From Distichodus sexfasciatus (taxonomy: Eukaryota; Chordata; Actinopteri; Characiformes; Distichodontidae): a stretch of DNA of 64,000 nt. The notes below the pieces were generated by a model. That model worked only from the letters and a program-made list of their open reading frames with translations, was not told the DNA's origin and made no database searches. Made by a program: the position numbers and the translations under genes. Shown here in pieces: positions 11,528 through 23,307 of the stretch (its first letter is position 1; each line of letters begins with the position of its first letter). The stretch is from NCBI GenBank assembly GCA_032718565.1, contig JAVGVS010000560.1, positions 151,662 through 215,661 on the forward strand. Direction: 5' to 3'.

Positions 11528-14000
11528 CCTTCAATTTACATTTGGTAGCATCATGTCAAAACTTAACCTGAGACCATCCTCAAAGTCAGCCATAAACAAC
11601 CAAAAACTTTCTTAAAACATTTAAACTCTTGGTGTTGGAATATTGACAATAAATCTTATCAAACTGAAGTGTGATCACATGCAGAAATGTCTTCACAGAT
11701 GACGGTTCTTCTCATTTGTCTGCATAAACCTGCTTTGTTTGTACAGAGCTCTCTCTTCCCCTGCAAGCAGAGCAAAGGGGAGGTGTGTGGAAGGAGGTGG
11801 GGGTGAGGGAGAGGGGCTACCTGTTGCCTCAAACAGTTGTGCTATTATGTGAGTCCCCTCCCCGGGGAGGCAGCAGGCCTGTTCCGCTGCTGCTTAAAGA
11901 CTTGGCTGCCGAGCCAAAGGCACATCTGGCCTGTTTGAAAAGTGCAGATGCCGCTCAAAGGCTTCTCCTCCAAACGCTCTTGTCTGAAAGAGAATGGTTC
12001 TGTCGAAAAGGAAAGTGCAGAATCTGGAGAGCGGCTGAAAAGCTGCATTAAGTTTCACCAAGAAAACCTTCTTGAAATATGCAGTGTTGGAATCCAGGTT
12101 TGTTGTTATCATCGCAATGAGTAAATTAAAATGGATCTGTAGTATCATAGATTTGAGGTGGAGAAATCAGTTTTTTTGATTTTAGAAAGGTTTGATAAAT
12201 TATATCCTTAAAAAAATAGCCACATGTGTCCTAACTACTACTAATGTACTGTTTTTGGAAATCCTCTAGTCAAAATTCAAGCTCTGTCCGAACCATGTGA
12301 AACAATTTGACTATGGAAGATATGCAAAAAAACCTTAAAAGCATCAAACTGGATGATGGACAGTATTATGGATCTGAGGCCTAACAAACAACAGGCAAAA
12401 GATTAATTATTGTTAACTTTCAAATACACAGAAAGCAGGTGAATAATATTAATAATATCCTGACAAAAGACTTTCAGATTCCAGGAACGGAGGCAGATCT
12501 GTTTTAACTACTTACTACTAATGCACAGTTAGCTTTAACCCATCAAAATGATTGGTATAGCACAGATTCCTTCTCTTTGACAAATATTTTGTCAGTTAGC
12601 GCCTTTTAAAATCAAAAATTGGAACACTAATAACACATAATATGGCTACCCCATGTACTAAAACAAGGGCAGCTCAGATATTTCTTCTTTTTCATATTTG
12701 TCACAGTCACCCTGTGCAATTCCGCATTCAGACTCGTATGATGTTCCCTGTCCTCGTTAAAACTTGTCTGTCCTGATGTGTTACACCTGTGATTCTGTGT
12801 ATTTAAGCATGACTCTACTCTATGTCTTTGCTCCATTGTTCTTCTTAAGTTGTCTTTGTGATTGGTTTGGTTTAGTTGACGTTCTGTATCTATTAATTTA
12901 TAACTAAATGTTAATTCAGCCTTCACATGCTCAACCAGCACTGCTGATAAAATTATTCCTTGCATTACGTTTAGCTGTCATTTTACTGACACATTGACTT
13001 ACTGGGCAAAAAAGCATGTGAACATGTCCATAAGATGTCGATATCCAGAGTTACTCAGCCGAGTGTCTTTTAGTCCATGCCATTACGATGTCTTTCAGCA
13101 AGTTTACTGAAAAGCAAAAGTCTGTGCCTAGCATAATTTCAATGATACAATGTTTTATAGCTATGCTCATGTCCACATGCCCAAAGTTTTCAACAGTCTT
13201 CAAACTCAAATAATCAAACTGTAAACAGCAGGTTTCCAGGCGACATGAAATACCGCATTACACACTCTCATACAAACACACACACACTTTGGAAAGTTAG
13301 CTTAAGGTGCGAAGGTGTAGTCAGATGGCCAATGACCTATTCCTTCGTCCAGCGCAGATGGAAAAAGAGGGTGTTTGTGTACACACAGACAGACTTTGTG
13401 TGATGTAGCTGGTGGTGGTGGTTGCAGTGGGGGATGGGCTGGATGTTGGGGGGGGGTGGGAGGTGGTTTGGGAGTTAAGGGTGGATGGGGGGAGGTGGTT
13501 CCCACTCGGCCCTGGAGACTCACTGTGGTGAGACGGAGTGCTTCTTTCTCCAGGCCAAGTCCAGTATGAAGGTCCTGTCTGAAATCCAGTCTGCTGACCA
13601 CCTGTGTTGATCTGCTTCGGCCAAACGCCCATCCAAAAGTCAGCGTCCAGTTGGCAGATGATGGAATCAGGCCAATTCAGACTCCTTCAAGCTGCCTTTC
13701 TATTTAAAGAGACAGAAAACATCATACAATTTGTTTGATTTACCTTCCTTCCATCCATTTGTCTGTTGGTTTGGCGTCCAAAAAAGCATTTGTGACCAAA
13801 GAACAATGAACATTTGGGGACAACTTTTATAGATGGAGAAATCACAGGTTCTCTCTATTGTTTATTCTATATTTCAGTTATTTTTCTCCTTCAAAAATAA
13901 CACACACTTAAAACGAAGACCTTGTTTATAACAGAACCAAGCGTTTTTGGGGAGGATCTTTTGGACACAATCTGAAGAAGCAGAGCATAAGTAACCCAAA
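11528..14000. other. Non-genic stretch
   Basis: No supported exon. A purine-skewed, G-rich segment lies at 13.41-13.50 kb. Open frames through it (proline/threonine-rich on the minus strand) reflect composition only. Confidence 0.45.
13410..13500 (+). other. G-rich, quadruplex-prone tract
   Basis: The plus strand holds at least six runs of three or more guanines, including one of nine, with very few cytosines. The complementary strand is a polypyrimidine tract. Structure-forming potential is inferred from base pattern only. Confidence 0.5.
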
Positions 14001-14128
14001 TTGGTCTCTCTCTCTCTCTCTTCTAAAAGACAGGATGGAAATCTTGAGAATGCCCAAAAAGTGGCATCTTTGAATGAAATCTGTGAGAGATTTCAAAAAA
14101 CTCAAGAAGAAAGATGGTCAATCATACA

Positions 14129-14136
<8 letters not shown>

Positions 14137-14174
<38 letters not shown>
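14137..14174. repeat. (CT)n microsatellite
   Basis: About 18 CT units preceded by a short (TA)n. Related CT tracts lie at 14.01, 14.69 and 14.91 kb. Confidence 0.95.
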
Positions 14175-14176
<2 letters not shown>

Positions 14177-14336
14177 CATTGTCTCCCCCCACCTTTCTGC
14201 TGTGCTCTCCTGAGATGAATGCTGTAGACTACAGAGGGAATCGGGTTGGCCGAGATCCAGCAATCACATCTGTTCTACTGCTGCTCCTTTCTCACTCACT
14301 TATTTTCACAGTTGCTGAGCTGTTAGCTGTGGATTT

Positions 14337-14340
<4 letters not shown>

Positions 14341-14379
<39 letters not shown>

Positions 14380-14409
14380 TACACACACACACACTCTCAC
14401 ACACACACC
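14341..14409. repeat. (CA)n microsatellite, compound
   Basis: About 33 CA units with TA and TC interruptions. The downstream segment to 14.53 kb ('cctaacattaacgttaacct', 'tcagtaaccgaaa') is a diverged relative of the repeat at 15.53-15.81 kb. Confidence 0.95.
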
Positions 14410-15184
14410 CGTCTGGAAAACTTGGAGAGGTTCGTCTATTGTAAATAACACTACAGCTATACCTAACATTAACGTTAACCTTAGTCTCAGTAACCGAAAG
14501 GAAAACTTTGCACCCTTCTAGATTAAAAAAAAAATCTGGAACTTTCTATTAAAGCATTTTAATGTGCAATATCTCAGGTTTACATACCTACACAACAATG
14601 ATGGTAAAAAGGATCAATTAACAAATGAATTTTGGGGACAAATATAGATAATAGGACAAGAATCCCAGATCCCTTTCTCCCTATCACTGTCTCTCTCTCT
14701 GTCTGAAATAAATATATATAAATATATGTAATAAAATATCAATTCATATATTGATTGTAAATTTAAAAGGGATATAATTATGTCAGCACTATGACATAAT
14801 TTTCATAACTGCAAAAAATGACAAAAAACATAGAATCAAGCATCTACTGACTAAAAAGCAATTGATTTTGGGGGATTTCTGGGCCCATTCACAGAGCAAG
14901 AATCACAGGTCTCTCTCTGTCTCACTCTCTCTCTCGCTGGCGGAATCAAGAATCAAGCCCCTCTGACCGAACAGCAATAGATTTCTGGGGCTTGCTTGGG
15001 CTTAATCACAATTTCTCTGCTGGACATATTATAAAGAGATGCTGTAATTTTTAAAGGAACATAATGTCAGCAGTCATTTTTCAAAGTAATGGATTTTTTG
15101 GAACATCACGAGAATCACAGCTGTCTTTTTCTTTCTCTCTTGTCTTTGTTGGAAATATTTTATATTTATATATATTCATATATG

Positions 15185-15400
15185 CAGAGGTGGGTAGTAA
15201 CGCGCTACATTTACTCCGTTACATTTACTTTTTGGATAAACTGTACTTGTAAGAGTAGTTTTTATACAACATACTTTTTCTTTTACTTGAGTCTATTTGT
15301 GAAGAAATAATGCTATTTTTACTCCGTTACATTGAGCGACATTCCGCTCGCTACTTTTATTTTTATTCATCTGTTATCCAATGCACGATCTGTTTGTTTT
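15185..15400. mobile_element. Solo end of an hAT-like element
   Basis: The segment starts 'cagaggtgggtagtaacg' and continues with 'actccgttacatttac' and 'ttttacttgag' motifs. These are characteristic of fish hAT-family termini of the CAGAGGTG type. I cannot find a matching right end nearby, so it is probably a truncated copy. Confidence 0.55.
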
Positions 15401-15495
15401 GTCGGAAAATTTTCTCCTAAATGACTGTTCCACCAATCAAACGGAGCTAGGCAGTCACATGACCACACACGAAAGACGCGTGGACACACACAGAA

Positions 15496-15837
15496 ATACA
15501 CACGCACACACACACACACACACACATCCTTGTACTATATAGTAGTGAGGACCTCCACTGACTTCTATATTACTGTATCTAAATAATACTACACCTAACC
15601 CTAAACATTACCCTAACCATAACCTCAGTAACCAAAAACTAATCTTTCTACACTTTTAGTTTTGCAAATAAACTTGTATTTTTTTTTTTGTAAAAGCAGT
15701 TTAAAGAAGTGAGGACCCCTAAAAAAGCCCTCACTTCCCAAAAATGTCCTCACTCTGCTGGTTAAAAACTCATTTTGGTTCTCACTAAACAGCAAGTACA
15801 AGAACACAGGCACGCACACACACACACACACACACAC
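15496..15837. repeat. (CA)n-flanked dispersed repeat
   Basis: Two (CA)n tracts (15496-15527 and about 15812-15837) bracket a 285-base body with 'gtgaggacctccactgac', 'cctaaccctaaacattaccc' and 'aatgtcctcact'. This arrangement is a common non-coding dispersed repeat in teleosts. It has no coding capacity. Confidence 0.6.
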
Positions 15838-15840
15838 TTA

Positions 15841-18800
15841 ACAGTTTATGCAAAGACAGACTTGTGTTTGTTTTACTGTGTAATCTCTGCCTGCTGAGCC
15901 TTTTTGTTTAAACTAAAAAAGTTATTAAATTATTACAGATTATTGTACTGTTTATTGTGGCTAATAAGTGGCTTAATTTATGTTACTTTGTATATATATA
16001 TATATATGTTAAGTTTTTTATGTAATATTGTTTGGTAATATCCAAACACATTGTACATTGTTATTTTATATTTTTGCATATGTGATTATATGATAAATGT
16101 CGAAATTACAAGATAAAAAGTCATAATTATGAGATAAAAAGTTATAATTTATATGTCAAAATTATGGAGATAAAACCTGAAATATGAGATAAATGAAATG
16201 GCGCGGCCAGGCTGCAGCAACTTGTCGTCACTAAGAGGCAACTTAAAGAAGTTTTGCTGTCCTATAAAGGATATATTTACACGTAAAAGTTTTTTAATGT
16301 TAGACTTCTAAGACTTTATTGTAAGTCTTCAATCATTAACCGTCGTTTTGGTAATATAACATAAATCTGGAAGCACCTGTCTTCTTTCTTTTAGATTTTT
16401 AAAATTTTTTATCTCATATATTTATAGACTTTCTATCTGCATTCTGACTTGTTTACGTTGATTTTTTCATTGGCGGAAATAAGTTACATAAACGTGTTGC
16501 TCAATTTCTTAAAGAATATACCTATGCTACACTCATTCTTTCGTATTCCAAAACATTTTTAAATTTTGGGTCCAGTAATAGATAAAGAGAATCACAGATC
16601 TTCATCTCTTCCCCCTCCCCACTCCACGCCAACTCCACTGTGCCTTAATGGCAACAGCAGGTTGGGTGATTGGGCTCGGCTGTGCCGGGAGTGAGGCCGA
16701 TCAGAGGTTGAACTGCTGACCACACACACCCGCGTTTGCCAGGCTCTGGGAGGTGCAGGACGGGTCACAGCAAGCTGTGTGTATGAGAAGGGGGGATCAA
16801 ATAGAGTGAGATGTGAAAGTGGGGACAAGAGAGGACCCTGAGAAGGACTGGAGATGGAGACGGAGGGGCAGGGGGTGGGGAGGGAAGTGACCACTGTGGC
16901 ATCATCAAAAACAGAGCTCTGCCCTGTCCAGTCAGGCCAAAAAAGGGGACATGGCCAGGCATCCTGAACACAGAAGAGAGGGGGAGCAATCGCTTCCAAT
17001 TATGGGAAATGGACTGTGATTGGCCAAGTCATTACCATACAAAACTGTGATCATTGCAGGGTTTGGATTGGGGAAGGCGAAAGCAGATTTTTAATTTATA
17101 TTTGAGGCTCATGTTGAACACTGCGTCCAACCTGGGTGGAAAAAAAGCACCACAGTAATTTTTCATAAATCTTTTGATGAAGAACCAGGACCGCCAACTT
17201 CATCACGGTCAGGCCACTGCTGAGCCCTCGGGACCAACCAGACACTACTAATCTCTCCAGTCTGTCTGTTTCCTTTTTTCAGTCCTGTCTATGACTTTTG
17301 TATTAAGCAGTGCACTGTTATTATTGTTACACATACTGAGACAGCTTAAAAAGAAGAGCAGAGAAGGTTTTGGTTTGTGTGCGTTGGATGTGATATATGC
17401 TAAATGCATGAAACACAGTGGGTCAGGGCCACAAAACAAGATGAATGATTGATTAAAACCTGCAATTATTTTTTACGGTCATCTTCATCACAGCAGCCTT
17501 CAAGGCAATCACTCCCAGATGGTGAATCTTAGATATAATCGTTTCCATTAAAAAATAAGTCGACTCAAATTTGTACTTATCCCATTCTGTCGCAGTGATG
17601 ATTGACCACCCGTTTCCCCTATGCGTAAAATTTGCATTATTATAGCAAAAATTTCAAATATGCTGTCATAAGCAGACAACTGCTTCTTAAACCGTGTGTT
17701 CCTCTATATGACCCTGTTGTTACACAGAAAGGGGAGAAGAGAATTATAAGTATTTTTCTGGTGTATTGATGATTCTAATTATAATTGTTTATGTTAATAA
17801 GGCAAAAGAATGCACAATAATGTGCCAAAAATCCTTGTTAATTGTTGACTAATTGCGAATTTTGAACAAAGAAAACAATGTGAGTATTATATTAACGCCA
17901 ATTTTCCAAAGTTATGGTAGAAAAATGCTTTATGACTAAGGCTTATGGGATTCAAATGCATTTTTGATTAATGCATGATGGCTTTTTTAATGCATAGTGT
18001 TGCTGTTAGTTCAGGTGCAAAACACAACCCCTTTTATACAGTATATGGCTCAGGGTTAAGAGATCTTACACCATGAAAATTAGCATCGTTTGCCTTCGTT
18101 TAATTTTATTTATTTGGGGTACCAGGGGTAAGGAGTAATTTTGACATGAGGATGATAAACATGTTGAAGAGTGAAGGAAAAAGAGACATGTCAGACGAGA
18201 AGATGAGGAGATGACTGCACTGAAGAGAAGATGATACTAGATGGACATAGAGTTCTTGTTTGGTCCTTCCTCGCTTCTCTCCCTCCATCCCTCCCTCCGG
18301 ACTCTTTTCTCTCACCCCCTCTTCCTTCTTGTCCTCTGGCTGACCTGCATTTCACCCATGAACCTCTGTATTACACAAACTTGATGAATTGCTGTGTTGA
18401 GTCAGTGATGCTCAGGACCATCTCTGGTATAATGTGGTCGGGCGGGTTTCCTGTGCTAAACAATTGCGATGATAATTAAACCTGTCTTTATGAGCCAGGC
18501 TAAACCAGTGACTGGTGTCGAACTCAGCTCACTGTTTCCCACACCTCTCAAATGCAAATTTTTTGATATTTATTGTCAGGTACCAGACATCACGACTGAC
18601 CCTGAAGGCTTCTGATGATAAGTAGAGAGAGAGACAGGAGAGAGTGTGTGTGTTTGCATGGTTAACTCCCTTTCACCCTCCGCCTGCTCCCCTTTTTATT
18701 CGAAAGGATTTATGAGCGCACAGAGGAAGGAAACATGTGTCACTGCCGGCCTCTTTTGATAAACGACTCAAACCATATGTTCCCATTTGTTCAGCCTTCT

Positions 18801-19894
18801 TCCCTCAAATAACACTTCTGTTCAGCTTAGAAACTTTGAACCAAGGTTGTGTTTTTAGCGTTGATGCGAGGTAAATACAAACAAAAATCTGCGGAGAGAA
18901 GGGATTTGTGACGTGACGCCACTTTTTTCCTCGCTCTGCTTATCTTCCCTTACAGTAATATTCAAAACCAGCATAGGTGCCCAATCACAGAAAAAAACTA
19001 ACCTGGATTTTTCCGAAATAAGAGAAAACGAAACAATTTGAAATTAGGTTAATGTCTAAATTTTAACAAGATTCTCCTTTGCAGAACAATATTTTATTGG
19101 TGCATTAAAACACCCTGAATTTTTTCCCAAAAGACTTTTTCGTGCCATTATTTTTTATTTTTATTTATTTATTTATTTTAACAATTTAAGGTTCTTCCAG
19201 AGACCCATACCCTTGCAGAGAAACATAGGTAAATATCCACATCCACATCCTTACTTCAGGTTTTCATTTTTCATTTTTCGCACAATTTCACGTTGAGGTT
19301 CAGACAGAAAAACCAAAATGTCGCCATTTAACCGAAACACAAAAGACTATGAAAAAACAGTTTAGTACCAGTTTAAGGTTTGGAACCCCATACTCCCCAT
19401 ACCAAATTGTGGTACATATTCACATCCTTACTTCGGTTAAACCTTCCATCCAACCAAAACAAGAAAATCACTTTCGGGGCTAATACACAAAAAAACCAAA
19501 ATGGTTGCCGCCATCTGAGGGCGACGCCTTCGGCCAGGTGTTTCTCACCTTGATTTGTCGTTGCCCCACCTGTGGTTTAGCCCCAGCTCAGGCATCCTCC
19601 TCCTCCTCCTCCTCCTCTCAGAATGAAAAAATCTTGAAAGTCATTTATATCACTTTGAACGTGCACTGAACTGTAAAACCACCCCATTGGAAACAAAATA
19701 AAGGGATTGTGGAGGAGAGACATGGAGGAGGGAGGGATGGGGGATGAAGGAGGAGGTTTATAATTCTTTGCGGGTCTTTGGTATTAACTCCAAACACCAT
19801 CGCTGTCAGCTGCTCCTGTGAGGGAGTAAAAAAGTGAAATAAACATTCAGTAACACTGGCACTCCTAGGCAGTGCTGGCTCTTTTGTAGAGGAG

Positions 19895-19926
<32 letters not shown>

Positions 19927-21880
19927 AAGAGAGAGCCAAGAGAGAAGAGAGAGAGGGGGGGAGCTTGTTCTTGAAAGGCCTTTGTTGAGGGTATTACTTG
20001 TTCACTTTTATCCTTTGTTAATTGGTCTGTCACTCTTCTATGGAGGAGAGAGGGAGAAAAAAGAGAGAGAAAGAAGTATTCATACCACCCCAATTCTGCC
20101 ACCCATGTTTCGATTTCTTCTTCGGGCTAGGCAAAATCAATTGGCGATCGCGAAATTATGTATAAAAATATACATCGAAATACGATTTAAATACATATCT
20201 TCCTATTTAATTCACACAACATTTAAGGGTGAAAAACAAAGCCTCAAAATATCAATAGAACCTTATTTTCCCTCTAAAGCACCTTTTCGTCCCTTCACAA
20301 GTAGACTAAGCAAGAGGTCAAGACGTTTTAAACCCAATCTGCTCTGGCAGAGACGTAGACTGCATCACACATACACACACACACACACAGCGCTGGTATG
20401 AGTTTGGACATGGGTGAAAAGACTTAATTAGACTGAGAAAAGGAGGAGGAGGTGAAAAAAAGAAGGGAGGGAGGAGGCCGTGGCTGTGGCCCACTTCACA
20501 GCACCTCTGGCCTCTAAGGCCCTCGGCTGAGCGCAAGATAAACACAACAGGGTTTGAAAGGACAGGTGTCAAGACAATGTTTAATAGTGGGTACAGTTGC
20601 AGTTGGGGAGTTGAAAGAGAAAAACAGAGAGAGAGAGAGAGGAGCTCCATGCCCTCACTCGAACCAACTCCATCCCGTCACTGTTTTTGTCGCCACTGAT
20701 GTTGTCAGACGCTGTTCCCGCCATCCCCAATTTTTTAGAGCTGGGTCTCGGATATGTAGTATTAACATGGCATATCTGTAAAGTATTTTTATGCTGAAGA
20801 CAACATTAAGTGCTTTATATGCAGAAAAAGTGATTTATGACAAATAGAGACATTAAAATAGAGAAAACATATTAATAAGTGTCAGACAACAAGACAAATA
20901 AATAAGAGAAATAAACAAAAAAGAAAATGAAACACAATGAAATTATCAAAAACTAGAAACAACTAAAAAATAATTTAAAAAAGATTAAATATTCAACTAA
21001 AAACTAAACTAATAATTAATAATAAATATGTAGGGTTAGAGTTGTATACATACTGTATATACATAAAGACACATTAAATAAATTGTATTTGATATATTTG
21101 TTTTTATATCTATTTTATATATATTTTTTGTTTTTGTGCATGTATGTAAAGATGATTATGTTGAGATTTTCTGTTCAAAATCTTTGATTTGCTGACGTAT
21201 TGTTTTTGAAGTGATGTTCCCACAATCATTCCAAAGGTTATCTTGTTAAGTTCTGAAAACGTAACCTAAATAAAGCCACACCTCACACTTACTGCCTGGA
21301 GCACGTGGGAGAAAGTGCAGCCTAGTATTCTCACATCTGTCACACCAGAGAGACAGTGATGATCAGGCATGGCATTGTTCTCTGCCAGCGGCTCTTTCCT
21401 CCTCCTCCTCCCTCTCTCAGCTGGAGATTCAGGTGCTGAGATCCACAAGTGTAGCAGCTGAGGTCACCTGCACTACCTGAGCCTACACAGTGTGAGAGGA
21501 GCAGAGAGCTGGTACAAAATTATAATCCCAGTTTGGGCTAAGAGTTTAAAGGGCAAGTGAGGTGCAAGTGTGAATGCATAAGAAACAGAAAAACAGACAG
21601 ACATAAAAAGAAGACATGGACGGAGGCAGAGAGGAATACAGACAAGCAGGCACTTGGATGGATAGGATAAACAGAGACACATGCAAGACAGACAGATAGA
21701 TAGAGGCTTGCTTTTCTGTGTTTGGATAAAGAAGACAACACAACTTCCACATCACAATACATAAAACTGGTTATGCATTAATATGTGAATTTAGTTATGA
21801 ATACATGTTTTACAGTACATGCAACTCCAAAGACAGACTAGAAATGCAATTACCTTTAACAGGTAAGGATTGCCACACAT
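15841..21880. other. Non-genic stretch with minor repeats
   Basis: No exon is supported. Positions 16.08-16.18 kb repeat a unit like 'attatgagataaaaagt'. Positions 19.20-19.52 kb contain two diverged copies of a unit with 'cacatccttacttc' and 'accaaaatg.cgcca'. A (GT)n/(GA)n compound lies at 19.89-19.95 kb. The longest frame here (19895-20401) reads through the GA repeat and is not credible as a gene. Confidence 0.45.
16865..16884 (+). other. Potential G-quadruplex motif
   Basis: Guanine runs of 4, 5, 4 and 3 are separated by loops of only two, one and one bases. This is the tightest quadruplex pattern in the window. Confidence 0.55.

Positions 21881-21959
<79 letters not shown>
21881..21959. 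repeat. (GATA)n microsatellite
   Basis: About 20 perfect tetranucleotide units. The long tyrosine/leucine/serine-rich minus-strand frame over it is an artefact. Confidence 0.98.
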
Positions 21960-22009
21960 CACTACAAGGACCTCACAAATACAGCAAGAATATGTGTGTA
22001 TGTGCATAG

Positions 22010-22172
22010 GTGTATGTGTGTGTGTGTGGTGTGTGTGTGTGTGTGCGCGCGCCATATCGGTGGTGGTGCTGGAGAGGGGAGGGGATTTATTGCACGGCAT
22101 TAGAAGCACTAATCTGTTGCAGGTGTTACTGGCTGCTGTTCGATGCAGTCTTACCCCACCAGGCCCCACCAT

Positions 22173-22210
<38 letters not shown>
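22010..22210. repeat. Two (GT)n microsatellites
   Basis: (GT)n tracts at about 22010-22052 and 22173-22210 flank about 120 bases of unique sequence. With the GATA tract just upstream they form a dense microsatellite cluster. Confidence 0.9.
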
Positions 22211-22212
<2 letters not shown>

Positions 22213-22857
22213 GAGAGAGAAATGATGGTTTTAAAGAAAAACAGTGTGTCCTCGCATGTCTGAGTCTTGCATATGTTGGCTGATGGATTTTTTTTCCATT
22301 TTCCCTTTTGCATCACCTCTGAGTATGTCCTGCTTCTCTGGTCTTCAAGAAAATCCCACTGCACTCTTCCTCCTCCTCCTTATTCAAATATCAGCGGCTG
22401 ACCCAGACAACCCCTGTCATCATTACTTATTCTTTCTTACCACAAAAAGTTCAAGTTTTAGCTATATAATATCTGAAATATACACAAGAGACCAACTTAC
22501 TTTGGGATTCATTGGTTCATGTGTCTGTGTAAAATATATAAGAGAATACTCTTTTATAACTTTACCATGCTTATTGCAAAATTCCAAACATTTTTGGAGT
22601 AAATTATCTTACCTATTATCTTATGGAGCTAATGATCTTGATCTTACCTGAAAGTTGCAAACTACACATATATTATTTGACAAGTATGTCAGTTAAAGAA
22701 TATGGTCCACAAGTCCACGGTCTCCTCATTTGCTGACGTCTGTTTCCTCTAATCAGCAAATTGAGTAGCTGCTATAAAAACAGATTTGCAGTTATATATA
22801 AAAATATGGACTGCTTTCTTATTTTTCACAGATCTGCAACTGCACAGTTTTTTTTTT

Positions 22858-22863
<6 letters not shown>

Positions 22864-22951
<88 letters not shown>
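22864..22951. repeat. (TA)n microsatellite
   Basis: Forty-four uninterrupted TA units. Such a tract is self-complementary and can form cruciforms. The tyrosine-isoleucine frames over it are artefacts. Confidence 0.98.
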
Positions 22952-22952
<1 letters not shown>

Positions 22953-23097
22953 GATTCAAAATGATTCACGATCCATAAGCGATTCATGATTCAATACAGG
23001 TTTCAGATTGCTGTTTTGAGTTACTTTTACCATTGACTGTGGCATATATATATATATAATTACGGAATCGCAGCCCAAGCAAACATATATATTTCAA

Positions 23098-23297
23098 GTG
23101 TTGGTGCCTAGTAAGCAGGACACTTGCCTTTGACCAAGGAGTTAGGGGTTTGAATCCAACCCATGCTAATAACACTGGGTCCCTGGAGTTAAGACTTACA
23201 TAACCCTAAGTTGCTCTCAGGGGAACTGTCCCAGAATTTAGGAAATGTAAGTCGATCTGGATAAGAGTGTCTGCTAAATGCTGTAAATGTAAATATG
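23098..23297 (+). mobile_element. tRNA-derived SINE, near full length
   Basis: A tRNA-like head ('ggtgcctagtaagcaggaca', B-box 'ggtttgaatcc') is followed by a core ending in 'ctggataagagtgtctgcta' and a repeated 'aatgtaaat' tail. Fragments of the same family occur at 11.4, 29.0, 37.2, 42.5, 47.5, 60.8 and 62.7 kb. Confidence 0.7.
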
Positions 23298-23307
23298 TAA
23301 AAGCAAC

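Noticed and set aside
13302..13632. Pro/Thr-rich minus-strand frames
   Set aside because: They arise from the C-rich complement of a G-rich tract; there is no signal peptide, domain or splice evidence.
15590..15640. Telomere-like 'cctaaccctaaacattaccc'
   Set aside because: It belongs to a dispersed (CA)n-flanked repeat and is not a true array; only the 37773-37796 tract has perfect units.
19895..20401. 168-codon plus-strand open frame
   Set aside because: Its first third reads through (GT)n/(GA)n repeats, giving an Arg-Glu run, and the rest has no motif. It is an artefact of low complexity.
21810..22364. 184-codon minus-strand open frame
   Set aside because: It is built on (CA)n and (GATA)n repeats read as Thr-His and Tyr-Leu-Ser-Ile runs. 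Not a gene.
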